Assembly: GCA_947627455.1 (NCBI GenBank)
Contig: CANQWC010000017.1
Location: 1 to 42,649, forward strand
Reading direction: 5' to 3'
DNA: 42,649 nucleotides
From: an uncultured Clostridia bacterium
GTDB lineage: Bacteria > Bacillota > Clostridia > Oscillospirales > Ruminococcaceae
Part shown: positions 31,452 to 42,649 of the stretch, in pieces
How positions within the stretch are numbered: the stretch's first letter is position 1
Layout: each line of letters starts with the position of its first letter
Position numbers and translations under genes: made by a program
Notes under the pieces: model-generated
Database searches by the model: none
What the model was told of the DNA's origin: nothing
What the model saw: only the letters and a program-made list of their open reading frames with translations

Positions 31452-34813
<3,362 letters not shown>

Positions 34814-34827
34814 CAGATTATAACATT

Positions 34828-34863
34828 TCCCGCTCTGCAAAATTCTGCGGAGCGGGATTTTCT
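34828..34863 (+). terminator. Terminator of the beta-galactosidase gene
   Basis: TCCCGCTCTGC (34828-34838) pairs with GCGGAGCGGGA (34847-34857), followed by TTTT. Confidence 0.88.
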
Positions 34864-34886
34864 GCGTAATTTTTTTCGGCTTCGGC

Positions 34887-34915
34887 TTGACATATCGGTA
34901 TAAAGGGATTATAAT
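34887..34915 (+). promoter_or_regulatory. Perfect promoter of the ATP synthase operon
   Basis: TTGACA (34887-34892), 17 nt, TATAAT (34910-34915). The predicted start is near 34922, which excludes longer atpB starts at 34887 or 34914. Confidence 0.88.
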
Positions 34916-34927
34916 GTATAAAAAATC

Positions 34928-34984
34928 AAGAGCTTTGGCGGAACCGCGCGGCAAGGGCGTCGTGCGCGGCTGTCGGCTCTTTTG
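34928..34984 (+). promoter_or_regulatory. Attenuator-like hairpin filling the atp leader
   Basis: AAGAGC (34928-34933) pairs with GCTCTT (34976-34981), and inside it CCGCGC (34944-34949) with GCGCGG (34964-34969), ending in TTTTG. It begins about 6 nt after the transcript start and ends right before the atpB ribosome binding site. It may be an attenuator or a short separate RNA. Confidence 0.5.
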
Positions 34985-35000
34985 TATAGGCGGTGATATT

Positions 35001-35831
35001 TTGTCAAAAAAACAACGAACAGTCAGCCTGATAATCTTCGGCGTGCTGATCGTTCTGCTTCTTGTCGGGGTGATACTCTCGCCGACGGTTGAAAAAGAGC
35101 CTATTCAGGCCGCGATGAAGGACGGCGTTCTTCACGAGCATGTCCGTGTGAACTTCTTCGGTCTATCGGTGCACCCGGGGCTTATCTCGGCGTTCACTGT
35201 AACGGGGATAATAACCGTCTTTGCGGTGCTGACCCGAATTTTCGCGATACCGAAATTCACAAAGATCCCGAATAAATTCCAGCTCGTTCTTGAGACCGCG
35301 GTGAAGTATTTCTCGGGCCTCGCGAAGCAGAACAGCCCCCACCGAAACGGTTTTCTGGGCGCCTATGTCTTCACTGCGGGCGTCTATGTCGCGACAAGCA
35401 CGGTGTTCGAGCTTTTGGGCGTTCAGGTTATCGCCGAGAACGGCTCGTCGGCGACGCTGCCCGCGCCCCTTGCCGACATAAACGGCGCTATCGCGATGGG
35501 CTTTATGTCCTACGGCGTAATACTCATCAGCGGAATAATCTACGGCAGGGCCCACGGCGCGATAAATGCCCTGAAAGACTTCTCGCTGCCGATTTCGATG
35601 AGCTTCCGCCTCTTCGGGGCGCTCTTAAGCGGCGCGCTCGTTACCGACCTTGTCTACCACTACCTGCCGCTGAGCTTTGTTCTCCCCGCGATAGTCGCGG
35701 TTTTGTTCACCCTTCTGCACGCGATAATCCAGACCTACGTTTTAACGATGCTCGTCTCGGTGTTCTACGGCGAGAGCACCGAAAGGCATGAAAAGAAGCC
35801 GAAAATCAAAAAACAAAAGCAAACAGCTTGA
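35001..35831 (+). CDS. atpB: F-type ATP synthase subunit a
   Basis: A 276-residue membrane protein. The start is TTG at 35001 with AGGCGGTGA just upstream. Membrane segments follow from residue about 8. The key arginine of the proton or sodium path lies in SMSFRLFGALLSG; the Asn that usually follows RLFG is Ala here. It ends in a lysine-rich tail. With the c ring it carries ions across the membrane. First gene of a coupled operon; no atpI is seen upstream. Confidence 0.92.
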   Translation: MSKKQRTVSLIIFGVLIVLLLVGVILSPTVEKEPIQAAMKDGVLHEHVRVNFFGLSVHPGLISAFTVTGIITVFAVLTRIFAIPKFTKIPNKFQLVLETAVKYFSGLAKQNSPHRNGFLGAYVFTAGVYVATSTVFELLGVQVIAENGSSATLPAPLADINGAIAMGFMSYGVILISGIIYGRAHGAINALKDFSLPISMSFRLFGALLSGALVTDLVYHYLPLSFVLPAIVAVLFTLLHAIIQTYVLTMLVSVFYGESTERHEKKPKIKKQKQTA

Positions 35832-35845
35832 AAGGACCTGATGAT

Positions 35846-36187
35846 ATGAAAATTTTGAAATCTGTTTTAGCGGTGATGCTTGCTCTCGCGCTCGTCTTCT
35901 CGATGAGCACCGTCGTTTTTGCCGACGGCGAGGCAGTCGCCGAGGTCGAGTCTGAAAACACCGTCCGCGATTACAAGGCGGTTGCCGCCGCCGTGATAAT
36001 CGGGCTTGCCGCCGCAGCGGGCGCCATCGCGATGGCCCTCACGATAATGAAGACTATCGACGGCATCGCAAGGCAGCCCGAGGCCGCGTCGAACATTCGC
36101 TCGGCGATGATGCTCGGCCTTGTGTTCATCGAAACCGCGATAATCTATGCCCTTATCGTCGCGATTCTCGTAGTATTCGTACTTTAA
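35846..36187 (+). CDS. atpE: F-type ATP synthase subunit c with N-terminal signal-like extension
   Basis: A 113-residue protein. After a signal-peptide-like stretch (MKILKSVLAVMLALALVFSMSTVVFADG) come two helices joined by the ARQPEA loop; the ion-binding Glu is in LVFIETAIIYALIV. ET...IY resembles sodium-type rings, but the Gln expected 13 residues before the RQP arginine is Met, so the coupling ion cannot be told. ATG 35846 has AAAGGA 9 nt upstream; TTG 35828 overlapping the atpB stop is rejected. Confidence 0.92.
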   Translation: MKILKSVLAVMLALALVFSMSTVVFADGEAVAEVESENTVRDYKAVAAAVIIGLAAAAGAIAMALTIMKTIDGIARQPEAASNIRSAMMLGLVFIETAIIYALIVAILVVFVL

Positions 36188-36204
36188 GGAAAGGGGGGCA
36201 AAAA

Positions 36205-36687
36205 ATGCCGCTCAACATTGATTTTCAGCAGATCTTTCTTCACATGCTGAACTTCGTAATACTCTTTGCGGTGCTCTATTTCCTTCTTTACAAGCCGATA
36301 AAAAAATTCATCGACGACCGCGAGGCGGAATATAAAAAAGACGCCGATGAAGCGGCCGAGAAGCTCAAAAAGGCCGACGACGCTCTTGCGGGGCTCGACA
36401 AGGCCCTCGCCGAAAAGGAAAAAGAGGCGGAGGAGAAGCGCACCGCCCTTCTTGACGACGCCCGCGCGCAGTATGACAAAAAGCTTGCCGCCGCCGAGGC
36501 CGACGCCAAAAAGCTCATAAGCGACGCCCGCGAGCAGGCCGACGCCATTCGCGAAAAGGCCGCCGCCCAGCTTGGCGACGACATCTCGCGCCTTGCCCTT
36601 GAATCGGTCAAAAAAACCGTTCTGAGCACCGACGAGGCCTTTGACGCCTTCCTGAGCGCCGTTGAAGAGGAAACCGGCGATGAGTAA
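36205..36687 (+). CDS. atpF: F-type ATP synthase subunit b
   Basis: A 160-residue protein: one N-terminal membrane helix (about 8-27, FLHMLNFVILFAVLYFLLY), the PIKKFIDDREAEYKKD junction, then a long Ala/Lys/Glu-rich coiled coil. It is the peripheral stalk. The C-terminus (STDEAFDAFLSAVEEETGDE) extends past the usual end. The stop overlaps the alpha start by 8 nt. In most F-type operons a delta gene (atpH) would lie here; none does. Confidence 0.93.
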   Translation: MPLNIDFQQIFLHMLNFVILFAVLYFLLYKPIKKFIDDREAEYKKDADEAAEKLKKADDALAGLDKALAEKEKEAEEKRTALLDDARAQYDKKLAAAEADAKKLISDAREQADAIREKAAAQLGDDISRLALESVKKTVLSTDEAFDAFLSAVEEETGDE

Positions 36688-38402
36688 CGTTATAAAAAAT
36701 CCTGCAAGGCTTTATTCGGCCGAAAAGCCGAGCGCCGAGCAGCTCAAGCGCTTTGAAAAATTCGTCTCGGGCCACTACGGCGCGCTCGGGCTCGAATGGG
36801 TATATGACGAGGCCCTGAGCGACGGTTTTCGCCTTGAGGTCGGAAGCGACATCTATGACTGGAGCCGCGAGGGCCGCCTTCGCCAACTCAGCGACGTTTT
36901 ATCCTCAATAGACACCGAAGACGCCGAAAAGGTCATTCCGATGTTCCGCGATGCCCTTGACAAGTGGCGCTTAAAGGCCGTCCCCGAGGAGGTCGGAACG
37001 GTTTTAACCGTCGGCGACGGCGTTGCGACGGTTCGCGGTCTGCCCGACTGCGAATACGGCGAAATTCTTCTCTTCGAGGGCGGAGTCCGCGGAATGGTTC
37101 AGAGCATCACAAAGGCTGAAACGGGCTGCGTTTTATTTGACAGCGACGGCGCGGTCTCTGCGGGCAGCACCGTTCACCGCACAAAGCTTGCCGCGGGTGT
37201 TCCCGTCGGCGAGGGCTTTATCGGCCGAGTTACCGACGCCCTCGGCGTGCCGATAGACGGCAAGGGCGAAATAATCGCCGCCGAGCACCGCCCGATCGAA
37301 AGCCCCGCCCCGCCGATCGCCGCCCGCCAGCCCGTCAACAGGCCGCTCAAAACGGGCCTTTTGGCCATCGACGCGATGTTTCCGATCGGAAGAGGCCAGC
37401 GCGAGCTGATCATCGGCGACAGGCAGACGGGCAAGACCGCCATCGCGATAGACACAATCCTCAACCAGAAGAACGAGAACGTCATCTGCATCTATGTCGC
37501 CATCGGCCAGAAAGCAAGCTCGGTTCGGCGGCTTGTAAAGGTTCTTGAGGACGAGGGCGCGATGAAGTATACCGCCGTTATCCTCGCCTCGGCAAGCGAT
37601 TCCGCGCCGATGCAGTATATCGCGCCGTATGTCGGCTGCACCCTTGCCGAATATTTCATGAACCAAGGCAAGGACGTTTTGATCATCTACGACGACCTCT
37701 CGAAGCACGCCGTGGCCTACCGCTCGCTGAGCCTTGTCCTCGGCCGAAGCCCCGGGCGCGAAGCCTACCCCGGCGATGTTTTCTATCTTCACTCCCGTCT
37801 TCTTGAGCGCTCGGCCCACCTGAGCGCCTCAATGGGCGGCGGAAGCATGACCGCCCTGCCGATAGTCGAAACTCTTGCGGGCAACGTCTCGGCGTATATT
37901 CCGACGAATATAATCTCGATAACCGACGGCCAGATCTTTCTTGACACCGCGCTATTCCGCTCGGGAAGGCGCCCCGCCGTCAATGTCGGCCTCTCGGTTT
38001 CGCGAGTCGGCGGCGACGCGATGACCCCATGCCTCAAAAACGCCGCGGGAAGCCTTCGCCTTGAGCTTGCGCAGTACCGCGAGATGAAGGTGTTCACCCA
38101 GTTTTCAAACTATCTTGACGACGGAATTCAAAGCAGCCTGCGCTTCGGCGAGGTTCTGATGAACATTTTAAAGCAGGAGCAGTACCGCCCCTACGACGAA
38201 TGGGAGCAGGTCGTTATCCTTGTTTCCGCGATATCCCACGGGCTCGACAGCCTGCCCGACAGCGGCTTTGAGGAGACGCTGAGGAATCTCTGCGCGGGGT
38301 TTGCCGCCTCTCACCCCGATGTCGTTGAAAGAATAAAAGGCGGCGAAAAGCTTTCTGACGGCGACCGTGCCGAGATCGAAAGCTATGCAAAGGCGGCGGA
38401 AT

Positions 38403-38413
<11 letters not shown>
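36680..38413 (+). CDS. atpA: F-type ATP synthase subunit alpha with N-terminal delta/OSCP-like domain
   Basis: A 577-residue protein, about 75 longer than usual. Residues about 15-75 (SAEKPSAEQLKRFEKFVSGHY...ALSDGFRLEVGSDIYDWSREGRLRQLSDVL) match the pattern of the delta/OSCP C-terminal domain, not a normal alpha start. From about residue 103 (PEEVGTVLTVGDGVATVRGL) it is an ordinary alpha subunit: Walker A GDRQTGKT near residue 247, and the VGLSVSRVGG nucleotide-site Arg. There is no separate delta gene in the operon. The alpha ATG at 36680 overlaps the atpF stop. Confidence 0.93.
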
Positions 38414-41108
<2,695 letters not shown>

Positions 41109-41119
41109 ACGGAGGAAAA

Positions 41120-41617
41120 ATGAGCTATATCGAGGTTGAATATCCCGCCGACAAGGCAGGTTTTTACAAAACTCTCCGCGAGCAGCTCGCCCTTTACACC
41201 GAGGGCGAGAGCGACTTCATCGCGGTTCTGGCGAACGCGGCTTCGGTCCTGAAGCTCGCCTTCAAAGAGGCCAACTGGGCGGGGTTTTATCTTGTTTCGG
41301 GCGATGCTCCCGAGAGCGGCCTGAAGCTCGGCCCGTTTCAGGGCAAGCCCGCCGTTCAGAGAATAGGCTTCGGGCTCGGCGTCTGCGGCACTGCGTTAAA
41401 GCGCGGCGAGTCGATAGTCGTCGAAGAGGTCGAATGCTTTGAGGGGCATATCGCCTGCGACTGCAACACCCATTCCGAAATCGTCATACCGATGAGGGAC
41501 GGCGATAAGATCATCGGCGTGTTAGATATGGACAGCATCACCCCCGCATATTTTGACGACGCCGACCGAGAAGAGCTCGAAAAACTCCTTCCGATGCTCT
41601 TAAGGCCGCCGATGTAA
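41120..41617 (+). CDS. GAF domain free methionine-R-sulfoxide reductase (fRMsr-type)
   Basis: A 165-residue single GAF domain with the fRMsr pattern: NWAGFYLV, GPFQGKPAV, GLGVCGTAL, HIACDCNTHSEIVIPM and IIGVLDMDS. The GVCG and HIACD cysteines are kept; the third family cysteine, in FQGKPAC, is Val here. It would reduce free Met-R-sulfoxide with thioredoxin. It begins 11 nt after atpC with GGAGG and is probably co-transcribed with the ATP synthase genes. Confidence 0.88.
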   Translation: MSYIEVEYPADKAGFYKTLREQLALYTEGESDFIAVLANAASVLKLAFKEANWAGFYLVSGDAPESGLKLGPFQGKPAVQRIGFGLGVCGTALKRGESIVVEEVECFEGHIACDCNTHSEIVIPMRDGDKIIGVLDMDSITPAYFDDADREELEKLLPMLLRPPM

Positions 41618-41641
41618 AGAACATCAGACAGACAAAAAGCG

Positions 41642-41668
41642 CCTCGGCGTGATATAATACTGCCGAGG
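41642..41668 (+). promoter_or_regulatory. Inverted repeat around the -10 box of the truncated XRE gene
   Basis: CCTCGGC (41642-41648) and GCCGAGG (41662-41668) flank TATAAT (41653-41658). The right arm includes the ribosome binding site. It fits an operator of the regulator once encoded here. Confidence 0.55.
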
Positions 41669-41676
41669 TGATACGC

Positions 41677-41814
41677 GTGGAACTTCAGAACACGATAAAA
41701 AATCTTCGCACGAACATGGGCCTTTCTCAGGAGCAGCTTGCCGACGCGGTGTACGTCACCCGCCAGACCGTTTCGAGCTGGGAGAACGGAGTTTACTTTC
41801 AAAAAGGTGACTGA
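41677..41814 (+). pseudogene. Truncated XRE regulator, HTH only
   Basis: GTG at 41677 with GAGGTG 6 nt upstream starts MELQNTIKNLRTNMGLSQEQLADAVYVTRQTVSSWENG, a complete HTH_3 core, then departs into VYFQKGD and a stop. Family members continue after WENG with (K/R)xxPD and a dimerisation or sensor region. The match is lost near 41790, and the sequence downstream is more AT-rich, so a deletion or insertion junction lies here. Confidence 0.8.
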
Positions 41815-41842
41815 AATTTGCACCCATGTTAATTACAAGAAC

Positions 41843-41875
41843 AAGCCTTTCAGAAACCGCTGAAAGGCTTATTTT
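41843..41875 (+). terminator. Terminator-like hairpin downstream of the junction
   Basis: AAGCCTTTCAG (41843-41853) pairs with CTGAAAGGCTT (41860-41870), 11 bp, followed by ATTTTAT. Confidence 0.85.
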
Positions 41876-41956
41876 ATGGGCTTTTACAGTAATCTTCCTT
41901 TCTCAATCCAATAATTATCTGATTACAGTTGTTCTGGAACTATTTTCAAAATATTC

Positions 41957-41997
41957 CCGCTCCCCCTGCATTATGCAGAACCCGAGCGGGGATTTTT
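41957..41997 (+). terminator. Second terminator-like hairpin
   Basis: CCCGCTC near 41957 pairs with GAGCGGG near 41983, with an inner CTGCA/TGCAG stem, followed by GATTTTTG. Confidence 0.8.
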
Positions 41998-42021
41998 GTT
42001 TCAAGATGACAGGAGGAAATT

Positions 42022-42186
42022 ATGGCAGTATTTCGTGTTGAAAAAACAAAAAACTATGCCGTGATGTCAAAGCACCACTTTCAAGACAAGAGTATACTTC
42101 TGAATAACTTGAAAAGTCTTACGCAAAATAACCGTGTGCTTGACAAATTGCGATTTTGTGGTATAATGTATTCAAACAAATTGTGA
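42022..42186 (+). pseudogene. Remnant of a replication-initiator/replisome-organiser-type protein
   Basis: AGGAGG 6-8 nt upstream of ATG 42022, then MAVFRVEKTKNYAVMSKHHFQDKSI, which is the conserved start of the helix-turn-helix replisome-organiser proteins of clostridial plasmids and integrative elements (MAVFRVEKxxxYTVMSNHHLRDKxLSLKAKGLL). After DKSI the match stops, and the 54-residue frame continues into the promoter of the next gene. It marks the edge of a decayed mobile element. Confidence 0.65.
42140..42167 (+). promoter_or_regulatory. Promoter of the DUF4143-type ATPase gene
   Basis: TTGACA (42140-42145), 16 nt, TATAAT (42162-42167), overlapping the end of the Rep remnant frame. Confidence 0.8.
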
Positions 42187-42231
42187 TTATGAGTGTTTTA
42201 GGCAAAATAGAAATTGCGACGGAGGTTCTGA

Positions 42232-42649
42232 ATGTTCAAAAGAAAAATATATGACAAACTCGTTGAGTGGAAAAACGAATCGAACGGGAAAACCGCGCTG
42301 ATGATTGAAGGCGCACGGCGCGTTGGGAAATCCACGGTTGCCGAGGAATTTGCAAAGCGGGAATATGAAAGCTATATACTGATAGATTTTTCATCGACGT
42401 CAAAAGCGGTCAAGAACCTATTCGAGGATATGACCGATCTGAACTATTTTTTCCTTCAGCTTCAGCTGCTGTTCAGAACAGATCTTATCGAGCGCCGTTC
42501 GCTGATAATATTTGACGAGGTACAGCTTTTTCCTCTTGCAAGGCAGGCAATAAAGCATCTTGTAAAAGATCACAGGTATGATTATCTCGAAACCGGTTCG
42601 CTTATCTCCATAAAGAAAAACGTCAAGGACATTCTCATTCCGAGTGAAG
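42232..42649 (+). CDS. AAA family ATPase (AAA_14/DUF4143 type), partial
   Basis: 139 codons to the window edge, still open. GGAGG lies 6 nt before the ATG. It reads MFKRKIYDKLVEWKNESNGKTALMIEGARRVGKSTVAEEFA (Walker A GARRVGKS, the form typical of this family), YILIDFS, SLIIFDEVQLFPLARQAIKHLVKD (Walker B with FDEVQ) and YLETGSLISIKKN (sensor region). Such proteins carry an AAA_14 domain and a C-terminal DUF4143 domain and are common, scattered accessory genes of unknown role in clostridia and archaea. More AT-rich than the window average. Confidence 0.9.
   Translation, partial: MFKRKIYDKLVEWKNESNGKTALMIEGARRVGKSTVAEEFAKREYESYILIDFSSTSKAVKNLFEDMTDLNYFFLQLQLLFRTDLIERRSLIIFDEVQLFPLARQAIKHLVKDHRYDYLETGSLISIKKNVKDILIPSE

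Noticed and set aside
34887-35000. 38-residue N-terminal extension of ATP synthase subunit a
   Set aside because: It would start inside the -35 box of a perfect promoter whose transcript begins near 34922.
41826-42041. 71-codon frame between the truncated XRE gene and the Rep remnant
   Set aside because: It covers two terminator hairpins and has no ribosome binding site.

Overview
The window looks like a chromosomal segment of a gut-type, spore-forming anaerobic clostridium, probably Oscillospirales/Ruminococcaceae. The reasons are GC-rich coding DNA with AT-rich promoters, spoVG, a bifurcating-type [FeFe] hydrogenase operon, an HTH-less BirA, and clostridial TTGACA/TATAAT promoters. This placement is inference; no marker gene long enough for firm taxonomy is present, since only the last bases of a 23S rRNA are included.

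Layout. (1) 1-470: tail of an rRNA operon (23S end, 5S, tRNA-Asn) closed by two terminators. (2) 513-1992: a PH-like protein gene, two tandem structured small-RNA genes on the minus strand, each with a perfect promoter and its own terminator, and a divergent secreted protein. (3) 2085-9457: glycosyltransferase, aminotransferase, mgtE behind an unusual leader, a VanZ remnant, a GNAT, a TIM-barrel isomerase and birA. (4) 9571-18280: alr, SLOG protein, LCP-like protein, phosphatase, XRE regulator, two NUDIX enzymes, spoVG, murC, lexA and a GNAT, mostly cell-wall and housekeeping genes in short transcription units. (5) 18281-22540: a repeat-rich stretch around a LysM/G5/M23 wall protein and tRNA-Leu(GAG), whose 3' end is duplicated downstream. 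(6) 22550-30838: a nine-gene hydrogenase operon with HydC/HydB/HydA electron-transfer subunits, an HydS-like sensory hydrogenase, two DRTGG proteins, a PHP protein and two HATPase proteins. (7) 30911-34813: TM2 protein, XRE regulator and a GH2 beta-galactosidase. (8) 35001-41617: an F-type ATP synthase operon (a-c-b-alpha-gamma-beta-epsilon) with no separate delta gene, followed by a GAF-type methionine sulfoxide reductase. (9) 41677-42649: a junction zone with a truncated XRE gene, a truncated replication-protein remnant and the start of an AAA/DUF4143 ATPase, with higher AT content and signs of transfer.

The most unusual items are: the twin small RNAs at 964-1367, whose internal helices differ in sequence but keep full pairing; two perfect four-way-junction DNA elements (4831-4913 and 16434-16522) with the same architecture and different sequences; an ATP synthase alpha subunit that carries what looks like the delta/OSCP C-terminal domain at its N-terminus; the mgtE leader with a 28-codon upstream reading frame and a sequestered ribosome binding site; and a 10-bp operator half-site found as inverted pairs in front of both birA and a distant XRE regulator. 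No CRISPR array, intact transposase or complete prophage was seen.
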